This document shows, piece by piece, positions 47,018 through 56,704 of a stretch of 64,000 nucleotides of DNA. The stretch is from Halobacteriales archaeon QS_1_68_20. Its GTDB lineage: Archaea > Halobacteriota > Halobacteria > Halobacteriales > PXRE01. Within the stretch, counting starts at the first letter, position 1. Every line of letters begins with the position of its first letter. Under the pieces are notes generated by a model. The model ran no database searches. It saw nothing but the letters and a program-made list of their open reading frames with translations, and was not told where the DNA came from. Where the stretch lies: the NCBI GenBank assembly GCA_003021085.1, contig PXRE01000033.1:62001-126000 (forward strand), in the 5' to 3' direction. The translations under genes and the position numbers were made by a program.

Positions 47018-48178
47018 ATGTCGAAGGAGACCACACCGGTGATCGCCAAGGCCTACCGGACGCCGCAGGGCAAACAGGACGGCGTGTTCTCGGAGGTCCG
47101 GAGCGAGGACCTGTCGATCCCGCTGATCAACGAGATCCTGGCGGCGACTGGGCTGGACTCGGGGCACGTCGACGACCTGATGTGGGGCGTCGCCCAGCAG
47201 CGCGGCGAACAGGACAACAACGTGGCCCGCATCATCTCGATCCTGTCGGACCTGGGCGAGGAGGTGCCCGGGACGACGATCAACCGCTGGTGTGCGTCCT
47301 CGATGCAGGCCGTCATGTCGGCGTCGGACGCCGTCAGAGCGGGCCAGCGGGACTGCCTGGTCGTCGGCGGCGTCGAGTCGATGACCCGCGTCCCGATGGA
47401 GGGCGCCTACGAGGGCCGCAACTTCCACCCGCGCCTGCAGGAGGAGTACAACCTCGCGGACCTCCAGATGGGCATGACCGCCGAGAAGGTCGCCGAGGAG
47501 TACGACGTCGGCCGTGACGAGCAGGACGAGTACGGCTACCGCAGTCACATGCGCGCCGCGGAGGCGACCGAGAGAGGCCGCTTCGAGGACCAGATCGTTC
47601 CCGTCGAGGGGACCGACGACGAGGGCAACTCGATCACCGTCACCCAGGACGAGGGCATCCGCCCCAACACCACCGTCGAGAAGATGGGCCAGTTGCCCAC
47701 TGTCTTCAAGGCCGACGGCACGGTCACGCCGGGCAACTCCAGCCAGATCAGCGACGGCGCGGCCGCCCTGCTGGTCACCAGCGAGGCGTTCGCGGAGGAC
47801 TACGGCCTCGACGTGATGGCCTACGTCGGCGACCACAACGTCGCGGGCGTGGACCCGACCGTGATGGGCATCGGCCCGGTCCCGGCGACGAAGGGCCTGC
47901 TGGAGCGCACCGGCGAGTCCATCGACGAGTTCGACCTCGTCGAACTGAACGAGGCGTTCGCCTCCCAGACGCTGTACGCCCAGCGCGAACTCGGCGTACC
48001 CGACGAGAAGTTCAACGTCAACGGCGGCGCCATCGCCATCGGCCACCCGCTCGGGGCGTCGGGCGCCCGTCTGCCCGTGACGCTGATCCACGAACTGAAC
48101 CACCGGAGCCTCGACAAGGGCCTGGCGACGCTCTGTGTCGGCTTCGGGCAGGGCGGCGCGATCACGTTCACGCGGTAA
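47018..48178 (+). CDS. Thiolase / acetyl-CoA C-acyltransferase
   Basis: 386 residues. Catalytic residues are clear: nucleophile Cys in [11 protein letters not shown], His in [11 protein letters not shown] and second Cys in [11 protein letters not shown], with [11 protein letters not shown] also typical. The enzyme catalyses thiolytic cleavage of 3-ketoacyl-CoA or the reverse condensation. Start at [11 protein letters not shown], with a TATA-like TTTAAG near 46988, about 30 bases upstream. No other beta-oxidation gene is adjacent. Confidence 0.95.
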   Translation: MSKETTPVIAKAYRTPQGKQDGVFSEVRSEDLSIPLINEILAATGLDSGHVDDLMWGVAQQRGEQDNNVARIISILSDLGEEVPGTTINRWCASSMQAVMSASDAVRAGQRDCLVVGGVESMTRVPMEGAYEGRNFHPRLQEEYNLADLQMGMTAEKVAEEYDVGRDEQDEYGYRSHMRAAEATERGRFEDQIVPVEGTDDEGNSITVTQDEGIRPNTTVEKMGQLPTVFKADGTVTPGNSSQISDGAAALLVTSEAFAEDYGLDVMAYVGDHNVAGVDPTVMGIGPVPATKGLLERTGESIDEFDLVELNEAFASQTLYAQRELGVPDEKFNVNGGAIAIGHPLGASGARLPVTLIHELNHRSLDKGLATLCVGFGQGGAITFTR

Positions 48179-48229
48179 CGACCGACCCGGACCCCGACGT
48201 TTTTCAGACCCGACCGACTCCGCGTAGCC

Positions 48230-49519
48230 ATGCGTGAAGACGTCGTCTCGGCGCTGGCAGACCACGCCGCTCCGATGGCGTCGACCGACCCCGACGGCGA
48301 CCGCGACGACCTCGCCCCGCTGGCCGACCGCCTGGAGGACGCCGACGTCGTCGGCCTCGGCGAGGCGACCCACGGGACCCGCGAGTGCTTCCAGTCGAAG
48401 CATCGGATAATCCGCCTGCTGGTCGCGGACCTGGGGTTCCGGACGGTCGCGTTCGAGGCGGACGTGGCCGGGATGTTGGCCGCCGACAGGTACGTCCGGG
48501 GCGGTGACGGCGACCCCAGGACGGCGCTGGCGGGCCTCGACACGTGGCAGTTGCGGACGGAAGCGGTCTGTGACCTGTTACGGTGGCTCCGCGAGTTCAA
48601 CGAGGGCCGGCCGCCGGACGACCAGGTGCGCGTCCGGGGCGTCGACCTGAGCGACCCGTCGGTTCCCGCCGAACCGCTCCGGGCCCTGCTGCGGTACGCC
48701 GACGTCGTCCCGGTCCCGAACGACCTCGGCGTTCTCGCCGCGTCGGACGGCCCGCCCGACGATGAGGCTTCCCGGGCCCGCTATCTATCACGGGCAAAAA
48801 CCGCGGCGACCGCCGTCGGCAAGCGACTCGACGCCGACCGAGAATCCTTCGTCGAGGAAACATCGGCGGAACCCTACGCCCTGACTCGCCACCTCGCTCG
48901 CGTCGTCGTCCGGAACTGCGAGTGGCACCGGGTCCGCCACGAACACGACGGCCCCCACGAGGCTGGCATGGCCGAGCGCGACCGCCACGTGGCGGCGAAC
49001 GTCGAGTGGTGTCTGGAGCAAGACCCCGGCACTGGCGCCGCCGTCTGGGCGCACGACGGCCACGTCAAGCGCGGGACGTTCGACGACGGCCGGCCCTGGA
49101 CCGACGCCGAGACGATGGGCGAACACCTGGACCGCGAACTGGGGGACAGCTACTACCCGCTCGGGTTCGACTTCGGCCGTGGCTCGTTCCGGGCGATGGA
49201 CGGGAGCGACCCCGACGCCACGGAGCCCAGGACGTTCACGGTCGGGGATCCGCCGGCCAGGACCGCGACCGCACACTTCGACGCGCTCGATTCGCCGGCT
49301 TTCGTCGACCTCGCGTCGGTTGGCGACGATTCTCGACTGTCCGGGTGGTTCGAAGAGAAGCCGGGGGTTCGTCACGTCGGTTCGGTGTACGACCCGGACG
49401 CGGAGGCGGGAACGTACGTCCAGCGAACCGACCTCCCGGCGTCGTTCGATTGGCTGGTGTTCCTCGGTGAGTCGACGCCGACGCGGCCGGCCGACGGCGA
49501 TCCGGTGACGACGAACTGA
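48230..49519 (+). CDS. Erythromycin-esterase family protein
   Basis: 429 residues of the EreA-like fold. Key motifs are [37 protein letters not shown] and [10 protein letters not shown] with the second His, ending in strand-rich sequence with a predicted active site built from His/Glu. The family includes macrolide esterases and many of unknown substrate; the name does not prove resistance. It lies 50 bases after thiolase on the same strand. Confidence 0.88.
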   Translation: MREDVVSALADHAAPMASTDPDGDRDDLAPLADRLEDADVVGLGEATHGTRECFQSKHRIIRLLVADLGFRTVAFEADVAGMLAADRYVRGGDGDPRTALAGLDTWQLRTEAVCDLLRWLREFNEGRPPDDQVRVRGVDLSDPSVPAEPLRALLRYADVVPVPNDLGVLAASDGPPDDEASRARYLSRAKTAATAVGKRLDADRESFVEETSAEPYALTRHLARVVVRNCEWHRVRHEHDGPHEAGMAERDRHVAANVEWCLEQDPGTGAAVWAHDGHVKRGTFDDGRPWTDAETMGEHLDRELGDSYYPLGFDFGRGSFRAMDGSDPDATEPRTFTVGDPPARTATAHFDALDSPAFVDLASVGDDSRLSGWFEEKPGVRHVGSVYDPDAEAGTYVQRTDLPASFDWLVFLGESTPTRPADGDPVTTN

Positions 49520-49589
49520 ACACCTCGGAACGCAGACAAAAACTCGTTCCCGGAAACAGATATGACGGTCGGCGGCGAGGGACTGGTCG

Positions 49590-50606
49590 ATGTCGGACTC
49601 CGAGACGATGCGAGCGGTACAGGTCCCCGAAGCAGACGAAGCCTTCGAGGTCGTCGAGCGGCCCGTTCCAGAACCGAGACCGAACGAGGTGAGAATCGAA
49701 GTCGCGGCCTGCGGCGTCTGTGGCGGCGACGTCCACGTCTGCGAGGGTGGAGCGTCCGACTATCCTCGCATCCCGGGCCACGAGGTCGTCGGGACCGTCG
49801 ACGCGGTCGGCGAGGGCGTGACCGCGTGGGAGGTCGGCGACCGGGTCGGAGTCGGGTGGCACGGCGGTCACTGCTTCGACTGTGAGGCCTGCCGCCGCGG
49901 GGAGTTCGTCCACTGCACGAACGCGCCGGTCACGGGGATGGACCGCGACGGCGGGTACGCCGAGTACACGCTGGCCCGTAGCGAGGCCGTCGCCGCCATC
50001 CCTGGGGACCCGGCCGACGAGGCGGCCGCACCGCTACTGTGCGCAGGTCTGACTACCTTCAACGCGCTCCGGCACTCCGGTGCCCGGATGGGCGACCTCG
50101 TCGCCGTGGTCGGCGTGGGCGGTCTCGGCCACCTCGCCCTGCAGTACGCCCGGCGGGCCGGGTTCGAGACCGTCGCCGTTTCGCGGGGAACCGACAAGCG
50201 CGAGGCTGCGGCGTCGTTCGGCGCCGACCACTTCGTCGACGCCGAGGCCGAGGACCCCGCGGCGGCCCTCGAAGAACTCGGCGGCGCGGGGGTCGTCCTC
50301 GCCACCGCGCCGGCCAGCGACGCCGTGGCGCCCGTCGTCGGCGGCATCGACGCTGGCGGAGAAGTAATCTCCGTCGGCGTTCCCGAACAGCCGGTCCCCG
50401 TCGACGTGGGGACGCTGGTCGGCACACGCGGCGGCGTCGCTTGGTGGGCCTCGGGGACGCCCCGGGACGCCGAAGACGCCCTCGCGTTCAGCGCCCGGCG
50501 GGACGTCACGCCGACCGTCGAGACGTTCGACCTCGCGGACGCGGAGCGGGCGTTCCGTCGACTCCAGGAGGGCGAGGTCCGGTTCCGCGCCGTCCTGGAA
50601 CCGTGA
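49590..50606 (+). CDS. Zinc-dependent alcohol dehydrogenase family protein
   Basis: 338 residues of the medium-chain dehydrogenase family. Catalytic zinc ligands are in ACGVCGGDVH and GHEVVGTV; the structural zinc loop is CFDCEACRRGEFVHC; the nucleotide-binding motif is VVGVGGLGHLALQYA. It would oxidise an alcohol or reduce an aldehyde/ketone with NAD(P)(H). MRAVQVPEAD at 49608 is an alternative start. Confidence 0.92.
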   Translation: MSDSETMRAVQVPEADEAFEVVERPVPEPRPNEVRIEVAACGVCGGDVHVCEGGASDYPRIPGHEVVGTVDAVGEGVTAWEVGDRVGVGWHGGHCFDCEACRRGEFVHCTNAPVTGMDRDGGYAEYTLARSEAVAAIPGDPADEAAAPLLCAGLTTFNALRHSGARMGDLVAVVGVGGLGHLALQYARRAGFETVAVSRGTDKREAAASFGADHFVDAEAEDPAAALEELGGAGVVLATAPASDAVAPVVGGIDAGGEVISVGVPEQPVPVDVGTLVGTRGGVAWWASGTPRDAEDALAFSARRDVTPTVETFDLADAERAFRRLQEGEVRFRAVLEP

Positions 50607-50641
50607 TCGGCGGACGGGGGGACGGCTCCGCTGGTGACGAT

Positions 50642-50665
50642 TTATAAGCTCCCGGGAGCTTATAA
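50642..50665. terminator. Perfect 24-base palindrome between convergent genes
   Basis: TTATAAGCTCCC followed directly by its reverse complement, with no loop or mismatch. It lies between the stop of the alcohol dehydrogenase gene (50606) and the stop of the minus-strand gene (50680). As RNA it would form a strong hairpin from either strand, so a bidirectional terminator is plausible. It also contains TATA-like TTATAAG on both strands, so an operator or a bidirectional promoter cannot be excluded. Confidence 0.5.
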
Positions 50666-50679
50666 GTGGAAGCCGCCGG

Positions 50680-50964
50680 TCAGGAGGTGTCCTCGCCCTC
50701 GTCGAGCTGGGCGGCCAGGCGTGCGGCGTCCTCGGCGACCTGTTCCGGCGGGAGGTCCGCCTCTTCCGCGATGGTACGGACGTGGTAGGCAAGCAGTGAC
50801 AGCGCCTGCATGCCGACCCGCTCGGGGTCGTCGAAGCGGTGGGCGAACACGTAGTCGAGTTCGTCCCCCGAGACGACGCCCGCGTAGAAGCCGTCGAGGT
50901 CCCCGCGTTCGAGGAGGTCCCGCGCCCGTTCCAGGTCCGTCTCGAAGTCGTCGGCAGGTGGCAT
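50680..50964 (-). CDS. Small helical haloarchaeal protein
   Basis: 94 residues from MPPADDFETDLE; the longer track start is within the upstream promoter area. Acidic, helical throughout (LERARDLLERGDLDGFYAGV, LLAYHVRTIAEEADL), ending in DEGEDTS. Widely seen in haloarchaea in this form as far as I recall, but of no known function. Confidence 0.72.
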   Translation of the reverse strand: MPPADDFETDLERARDLLERGDLDGFYAGVVSGDELDYVFAHRFDDPERVGMQALSLLAYHVRTIAEEADLPPEQVAEDAARLAAQLDEGEDTS

Positions 50965-51083
50965 AGCGTTACGACGAACGCCAGCACTGAAAAGGATGGT
51001 TTCGCGCTGTCGGCACTCCGGGATATCGCCCACGCCGGTCCGCCCGACGCCACGGGAAAAAGCGGCGAAAATAATAGTAATTA

Positions 51084-51092
51084 TTTTATATA
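51084..51092 (+). promoter_or_regulatory. TATA box of the orphan-SDR-PIG-L gene set
   Basis: TTTTATATA in an A/T-rich stretch (AATAATAGTAATTATT before it), about 25 bases before the ATG at 51114. A leaderless transcript is expected. It is one of the strongest promoters in the window by eye. Confidence 0.6.
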
Positions 51093-51113
51093 CCGTTCTC
51101 GGAATTAGCCGAT

Positions 51114-52046
51114 ATGTTCTCCGTTTCGACAGTTTATCCGTTTCTGCTCGGGGGCTTGCTCGCCGGGAACCGGTTGCTCTGGATCCACGACGTCCTTCTC
51201 CACTACCGGACCGAACTCGGTGTCGTCGCGTCCATCATTACGATCTTGATCGCGCTCAAATACCTGAAACGGATAGTCGGGATCGGCCGGGTCCTCCGGG
51301 ACGGGATCCGCGACCTCGCCTCGAAGTTCCGTCGTGGGAGGTACGTCCAGTCGTTCTGGGAGGACTTCGTCGAGGAGGGGTTCATCGTCGTTCTCCCGCC
51401 GAGGGACGTCGACGACGAGATCTCGGGCACGATGTCGTTCGACTACCTCGGAAAGGACGAGATGATGGACGAGTTGACCGGCGTGTTCGGCCCACTCGAT
51501 AGTTACCGGGAACGGATCACGTCCGACGACTTCGACCAGAACGATCACGACCTCAACGTGTTGGCCGTGGCCGGTCCGAAGCCGAACCACGTCACCAGGG
51601 AACTACTGTACGGGCAACCGGAGATCGTCTACCGGTTCGAGCGAAACGAATCGAACGACGTCGACACCCCGGACGACATCAGACACAAGATAGTGGGCGA
51701 GCGGGACGGCGAGCAACTCGAATTCGAGACCGAGTACACGGACGAGGGCAACATCACCCGCGACTTCGGGATCATCACGTGGGCGAAGAGTCCGTACAAC
51801 GACGACAAGGTGATCGTGAACGTCGCGGGCGGGTTCGGACAGGGCACGTACGCCGGGTTCCAGTTGCTCAGGGACCGGGACGCACTCCGGTATCTCCTGA
51901 AACACGGTGGGGAGTACTTCCAGGTCGTCTACACCGTAAATATCGGCGAGGAGGGGAGCATCCTGGGGCCGAAACTGATCGACCAGTCGGCGGACGACGA
52001 CCTCCGTCAGCCGACAGTCATCAAGTTATATCACGACGCCGAGTAA
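51114..52046 (+). CDS. Membrane-anchored orphan protein
   Basis: 310 residues. Two hydrophobic segments at the N-terminus (about 8-24 and 34-52) are followed by a basic stretch (RVLRDGIRDLASKFRRGRY) and a large soluble domain. The latter has regular beta-alpha pattern with GPKPNHVTRELLYGQPEIVY, DFGIITWAKSPYNDDKVIVN and VAGGFGQGTYAGFQLLRDRD. Gly-rich GGFGQGTYAG after a strand looks like a nucleotide- or ligand-binding loop. I do not recognise a named family. The next gene starts 10 bases after its stop, so it is probably the first gene of an operon with an SDR and a PIG-L deacetylase. Confidence 0.75.
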   Translation: MFSVSTVYPFLLGGLLAGNRLLWIHDVLLHYRTELGVVASIITILIALKYLKRIVGIGRVLRDGIRDLASKFRRGRYVQSFWEDFVEEGFIVVLPPRDVDDEISGTMSFDYLGKDEMMDELTGVFGPLDSYRERITSDDFDQNDHDLNVLAVAGPKPNHVTRELLYGQPEIVYRFERNESNDVDTPDDIRHKIVGERDGEQLEFETEYTDEGNITRDFGIITWAKSPYNDDKVIVNVAGGFGQGTYAGFQLLRDRDALRYLLKHGGEYFQVVYTVNIGEEGSILGPKLIDQSADDDLRQPTVIKLYHDAE

Positions 52047-52056
52047 GTAATTGCCC

Positions 52057-52845
52057 ATGGAAGGGAAGACTGCCGTGGTCACCGGGGGAGGAGGCCAGAA
52101 CATCGGACAGGCGATCTCCCACAGACTGGCGGAGTCGGGGGCCAACGTCGTCATCGCCGACGTCGACGCCGACGCGGGACGGTCGGTCGTCGACGGCATC
52201 GAGGACGCCGGGGGGGAGGCGGCCTTCGTCGAGACCGACGTGACGGATCCGGACGACGTCGGAGGACTGGTCGAAGCGGCGGTCGAGACCTACGGGACGC
52301 TCGACGTACTCGTCAACAGTGCAGGGAGGGCAAGAGGCGTCGAACTTGCGGACATCGACGCGAGCACGTTCGAGTGGAACCTGCGACAGAACCTCACTTC
52401 GGCGGCGATCTGTACCCGCGAGGCGTTACCTCACCTCCGGGACGGCGGGGGTAGTGTCGTGTTCATTTCCAGCGTCAACGCACTGCTCGGGGGATTCAGC
52501 GAGGTGGCCTACTCGAGCGCGAAAGCCGGCCTTCACGCCCTCTGCCGGGGACTGACCGCGGATTACGCACCCGAGGGCGTCCGGTTCAACGTCGTCTGTC
52601 CGGGGTCGGTCATCGGCGACGCCTCCGTGTGGGACGAGCGTAAACCCGAAGAAAGCGGGACCCTGGAAGACCTCGCCGACCTGTATCCGCTCGGCCGATA
52701 CGGAAAACCGGAGGACGTTGCGGAGGTCGTCCACTTCCTGGCTTCCGACCGGGCCGACTGGATCACCGGAATCGTCCTCCCGGTCGACGGGGGCATCAGC
52801 GCGACCGGGAACCTCCCGGGCGGTGAGTGGTGGAACTCGATCTGA
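52057..52845 (+). CDS. SDR-family NAD(P)-dependent oxidoreductase
   Basis: 262 residues from the ATG at 52057 (the track begins two codons earlier at TTG). The cofactor motif is VVTGGGGQNIGQAI, followed by NSAG, catalytic Ser in FISSVNALLGG and YxxxK in VAYSSAKAGL, and VCPGSV. This is a classical short-chain dehydrogenase, possibly for a sugar or polyol-type substrate; specificity cannot be read. It follows the orphan gene by 10 bases and precedes the deacetylase by 82. Confidence 0.92.
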   Translation: MEGKTAVVTGGGGQNIGQAISHRLAESGANVVIADVDADAGRSVVDGIEDAGGEAAFVETDVTDPDDVGGLVEAAVETYGTLDVLVNSAGRARGVELADIDASTFEWNLRQNLTSAAICTREALPHLRDGGGSVVFISSVNALLGGFSEVAYSSAKAGLHALCRGLTADYAPEGVRFNVVCPGSVIGDASVWDERKPEESGTLEDLADLYPLGRYGKPEDVAEVVHFLASDRADWITGIVLPVDGGISATGNLPGGEWWNSI

Positions 52846-52927
52846 GCCGGGTTCGCCGGCCGGGCCGCGTCGGTGCGGTCGAGCCGAAAGAAGATTACGT
52901 CAGTGATGGAACGTAGTCAACCGACGC

Positions 52928-53671
52928 ATGACCGCATCGAAACGAGCCGTCGTCTTCGAACCCCACAACGACGACCTCGTCATCGGCATGGGCGGGACGG
53001 TTCAACAGTTGCTCGCCGACGGCTGGACGGTCTCGTCGATCGTGATGACCGACGGCAGATACGGGAGCAGCGAACTCACCCCGTCGGAGACGAAACGGAT
53101 CCGGGGCGAAGAGAAACGGAGGGAAGCCGAACGACTCGGTGTCGACTACCGGGAGCTGGAACTCGAGGATATGCAGCTCCAGGCGCACTATCACGACCCG
53201 GACGCACGTGAACGCATCAGGTCGATTCTCGTTCGTGCTCTGCCGGACAGTGGACCCCTCACAGTGTTCGTGCCCCCGCCGAGTGAAGCCCATCCCGACC
53301 ACCGGGCGACGTACTCGTTCGTCCAGGACGTCTGCGAAGAGGTCGACGTCGAGACGAGGGTGGTCCGGTACCTGGTCTGGGAGGTGCCGTTTTTCACCCA
53401 CGGGGTCGACCGCGCTGGAACGGTCCTGAAGGTCGACGTCGACGACGACTTCGAGGAGAAAATCTCCTCGATAGCAGTCCACGAGTCCCAGGAAACCGAA
53501 CGGGGGTACACCGACCTGGCGAGGACCTTCAACGAGTACCTCGCTCACCTGTACCCCGGCGAGGCGGACCGGGCCGAACTGCTGTCGGTGATCGACTCCA
53601 ACCCGCCACTGGTGGAGAGTCTCGAATGCGAGGACGTCACCCGGATGTTCCACGACGACAGTGGCGACTGA
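52928..53671 (+). CDS. PIG-L family deacetylase
   Basis: 247 residues. The metal-binding motif at the N-terminus is EPHNDDLVIG (P-H-x-D-D) and the distal His pair is in SEAHPDHRATYSF. Enzymes of this family remove acetyl from N-acetylglucosaminyl groups on lipids, mycothiol/bacillithiol precursors or related sugars. With the SDR and the orphan membrane protein it could form a sugar- or lipid-modifying pathway; this is inference from gene order. Confidence 0.9.
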   Translation: MTASKRAVVFEPHNDDLVIGMGGTVQQLLADGWTVSSIVMTDGRYGSSELTPSETKRIRGEEKRREAERLGVDYRELELEDMQLQAHYHDPDARERIRSILVRALPDSGPLTVFVPPPSEAHPDHRATYSFVQDVCEEVDVETRVVRYLVWEVPFFTHGVDRAGTVLKVDVDDDFEEKISSIAVHESQETERGYTDLARTFNEYLAHLYPGEADRAELLSVIDSNPPLVESLECEDVTRMFHDDSGD

Positions 53672-53734
53672 CCGCCCAGCCGAATACCGGCGGGTCACCG
53701 GGTAACCCAGCCACCGCGGTTACTGCGTCACCGG

Positions 53735-54361
53735 TCACTCCCCTTCGACCAGCCGTTGCAGGTGTTCGGGCGGAACGGCACCGCGTGCGGCGGTCCCCTC
53801 GTAGACGAACGTCGGAACGCCGCTGACGCCCTGGCGCCGGGCCATCTCCGACAGCGACTGGACCTTCTCCCGGCGGTCCTCGTCCTCGATCACGTCGCGG
53901 ATCTCCTCGCCGTCCAGGCCCACCTCGTCGGCCAGGTCGGCGATCACGTCCGGGTCGCCCACGTCTCGGTTCTCCTGCCAGACCGCCTCGAAGATGGCCT
54001 CGTCGAACGCCAGCCACTGCTCGTAGGGGTACTCCTCTTTCACGTAGTGGGAGGCGACCTGCGCGGGCATCGAGTCCACCTCCGTCGCCAGGTCCAGGTC
54101 CATCTCGACGCCGTACTCCTCCTGGAGGCGCCGGACGTTCTCTTTGGCCTTCTCGTAGTACTCCTCGTCCTTGCCGTCGTCGACGGAGTGGTCGATCTCG
54201 CCGCCCGGCCCGCGCTTGTCCGCCCGGAGGTCGAAGGGGTGCCAGTCGATCTCCAGGTCGCTCCCGCGGTCGGCCTGGTACTGGTCCAGCGACTGCCGCC
54301 CCAGGTAACAGAAGGGACACACGTAGTCCGAGTAGATCGTGATCGACTCCTCGTCGCTCAT
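53735..54361 (-). CDS. DsbA-family (FrnE-like) thioredoxin-fold protein
   Basis: 208 residues from MSDEESITIYSDYVCPFC. The active-site CPFCYLG follows the first strand, and the helical insertion and cis-Pro GVSGVPTFVYEG complete the DsbA/FrnE fold. There is no signal peptide, so it acts in the cytoplasm as a dithiol oxidoreductase or isomerase. The extra 20 residues of the track ORF are unsupported. It lies downstream of the aldehyde ferredoxin oxidoreductase on the same strand, 110 bases away. Confidence 0.92.
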   Translation of the reverse strand: MSDEESITIYSDYVCPFCYLGRQSLDQYQADRGSDLEIDWHPFDLRADKRGPGGEIDHSVDDGKDEEYYEKAKENVRRLQEEYGVEMDLDLATEVDSMPAQVASHYVKEEYPYEQWLAFDEAIFEAVWQENRDVGDPDVIADLADEVGLDGEEIRDVIEDEDRREKVQSLSEMARRQGVSGVPTFVYEGTAARGAVPPEHLQRLVEGE

Positions 54362-54471
54362 GACGCATCCGTAGTCGATAGCGGTACAAGAGCGACCCCC
54401 GCCTGTGTACAGTTCGTACACGACCGCTCCAGGTCCTCGAACGCGAGATCGGTCGAAAACGCCGCCCTGGA

Positions 54472-56178
54472 TCAGTCGGCTGCCAGGGCGTCCCCGTCGA
54501 CGTCGTCCTCGGGGACCGTTCCGTCGTCGTTCCAGCCCCGGATCTCGTAGTACTCCGCCAGGGCGGATTCGAAGTCCGGGAGGTCGTACGGCAGGGAGTC
54601 GTCCGCGCGGTCCATGCCACGCTGGTTGTTGAAGTGCCGCTCCAGTTCGACCACGCGCGCGCCGATCTCCTGGAGGTGATCGTAGGAGGTGTCGAACAGT
54701 TCCGCGAGACGCTCCCCGGTCATCGTGTCCCGCGAGAACCGGCAGACGATGCCGCAGTCCTCGATGGCGCGGGCGTTCTCCTGCTCGACGACGAGTTCGG
54801 CCTTCCCGTCCAGCCCCGTCGGGTCGAAGGGCTTCGTCCGGGGGTGGCCGCCGCCCTCCTCGGAGTCCACGAGCGGGTACTCGAAGGCGTACGTGGTCGA
54901 GTACATGTGGTCGGCGCCGCGGTTGGCCACGGCGAACGAGAGGCCCTGGCCGTTGAGCGTGCGGCCGTCGTGGGCCGGGAACTCCAGGCCCTTCACCGAC
55001 CAGTTCTCGACGCCCAGTTCGTCGTGGATGCGGTCGATGCCCTCCGCGAGCACGTCGCCCTCGTCCTCGCGGTAGGCGATCTTCTCGACCAGTTCGTGGA
55101 TCAGCTCGGAGTTGCCGAACTCGTCGTTGGCCGCGAGGTACGCCGAGACGACGTCGCCACAGGAGATGGTGTCCATCCCCAGGGAGTCACAGAGTTCGTT
55201 GGACTTCATCACCGAGACGACGTCGTCGACGCCGGCGTTGGAACCGAAGGCCATGACCGTCTCGTACTCGGGCCCCTCCGTCTCGAGGCCGGTCTCCTCG
55301 TCGCGGGTGGGCAACTTGCAGGCGAACGCGCAGTTCGAGCAGGTCCCCTTCTCGAACTTCTTGTCCTCGACGGCCTCGCCACCGATGCCGTCGGCACCCT
55401 CGAAGGAGAGTTCCGAGAAGTACCGCGTCGGCAGGGCGTTGACGTGGTTGGCGTAGGAGGTGACGCTGGTCGTCCCCTGCCGTTTCATGATGCTGTCGCT
55501 CTGGGCCGCCTCGCGGTGGATCTCAAGCTGGACGTCCGGAATCTCCACGTCGGGCGCGGAGTCGCCCGCGAAGGTGACCGCCTTGACGTTCTTTGCGCCC
55601 AGCACCGCCCCCAGGCCGCCGCGGCCGAACGCCCGGCTCTCGGTGGTCATGATCGCCGCGAACCGGACCAGGTTCTCGCCCGCCGGGCCGATGGCGGCGA
55701 TGTTGTCGGCGCTGTACCCCTCGCGGGTCCCCTCGACGTGGTCGGTGACCTCCGGGATCGTCGCGCCGGCCAGGTCCGGGACTTCCTCGAACTCGACGCC
55801 CTCGTCGGTGACGTGGACGATCACGAGTTCGTCGCTCTCGCCGACGAGTTCGACGGCGCTGTAGCCGGTGTCCGCGAAGTTCCGGGACACGAACCCGCCG
55901 GCGTTCGAGGACAGCAGGCCGTCGGTCAGCGGCGAGACCGTGGTGGCGTTCATCCGGCCCGTGAAGCTCATGTTCGACATCTGCATCGGGCCGGTCGTGA
56001 AGAACAGGCGGTTGTCCGGCCCCAGCGGGTCGACGTCGAACGGGACGCGGTCGTGGGCCAGGCGGGTGCCGACGCCGCGCCCGCCGACGAACGCCTCCAG
56101 TACGTCGTCGACGTCCTCGGTGTGGTGCTCGCGGTCGCCCAGGTGGATCGACAGGAGCGGACCCTTCGCGTGGAGCAT
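54472..56178 (-). CDS. Aldehyde ferredoxin oxidoreductase family protein
   Basis: 568 residues of the tungsten-pterin AOR family, which oxidises aldehydes to acids with ferredoxin. N-terminal pterin-binding region contains FVGGRGVGTRL and GPMQMSNMSFTGRMNATTVS. The [4Fe-4S] ligands are visible in CSNCAFACK with the later Cys in DCGIVCRF. Domain order and the FGRGGLGAVLGAKNVKA motif are canonical. It is a little shorter than hyperthermophilic AORs. Ferredoxins in the window may be electron acceptors. Confidence 0.94.
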   Translation of the reverse strand: MLHAKGPLLSIHLGDREHHTEDVDDVLEAFVGGRGVGTRLAHDRVPFDVDPLGPDNRLFFTTGPMQMSNMSFTGRMNATTVSPLTDGLLSSNAGGFVSRNFADTGYSAVELVGESDELVIVHVTDEGVEFEEVPDLAGATIPEVTDHVEGTREGYSADNIAAIGPAGENLVRFAAIMTTESRAFGRGGLGAVLGAKNVKAVTFAGDSAPDVEIPDVQLEIHREAAQSDSIMKRQGTTSVTSYANHVNALPTRYFSELSFEGADGIGGEAVEDKKFEKGTCSNCAFACKLPTRDEETGLETEGPEYETVMAFGSNAGVDDVVSVMKSNELCDSLGMDTISCGDVVSAYLAANDEFGNSELIHELVEKIAYREDEGDVLAEGIDRIHDELGVENWSVKGLEFPAHDGRTLNGQGLSFAVANRGADHMYSTTYAFEYPLVDSEEGGGHPRTKPFDPTGLDGKAELVVEQENARAIEDCGIVCRFSRDTMTGERLAELFDTSYDHLQEIGARVVELERHFNNQRGMDRADDSLPYDLPDFESALAEYYEIRGWNDDGTVPEDDVDGDALAAD

Positions 56179-56704
56179 GTGACGTTGTTGCTACAGCGGT
56201 CGGTTAAACGTTCTCTTGCCGGTCGGCCTGGTTCGTTTCCTGGTTACTGGCAGTCGGATGGCCCGGCGTGCTCTCCTCGTTCGGGAGCTTGGACGGCAAC
56301 GCGTGGAAAGCCCGCGCGCTCTCCTCGTTGGGAGCTTGGTCAGCAACGCCCAGAAAGCCCCCGCCCGCTCGACTCGGGGGGCTCGCTGCGCGTTTCGCTC
56401 GCTTCGCTCACTCCAGTGCTTACGTCGCCCGCCGTCGTCGAGCGCGCGGCCCCTTTCAGTCCCGCCCGAGCCAGCCGCGCATCGCCACACGCCTCCCCAG
56501 CCGACTGCGCTCCTCATCCGCCAGGAGAGCCTGCGGCTCTCCTGGCTCCTTGCGGTGCTCATCCCTCGCGCGCTTCGGTTCGCGGCCTCGCGGTGCTCGG
56601 CACGCTCACCAGCGCACGCCACCGCCGGCTGTGGAGATGTATGGGTATATGCGCATATATTGATATATGCGTTCCAGGGATCGAACGGCTGCGTTCCACC
56701 CGGG
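56179..56704. repeat. Mosaic intergenic repeat R5
   Basis: No gene is supported. GCTCTCCTCGTT...GGGAGCTTGG occurs twice in tandem (from 56270 and from 56318, period 48), the second running into CAACGCCCAGAAAGCCCCC (about 56344-56362) and a CGGGGGGCT hairpin arm. GGCCCCTTTCAGTCCCGCCC follows at 56448-56467, then CTCCCCAGCCG (about 56490), a perfect hairpin with AGGAGAGCC/GGCTCTCCT (near 56523-56543), and 56577-56613, an inverted identical copy of 13841-13877 in R2. The final 70 bases contain ATATGCGCATATATTGATATAT, an A/T-rich stretch without a gene on it. Confidence 0.75.

Noticed and set aside
56640-56690. ATATATTGATATAT stretch as a promoter for a gene in R5
   Set aside because: No ORF follows on either strand at a suitable distance; left as unexplained A/T-rich DNA.
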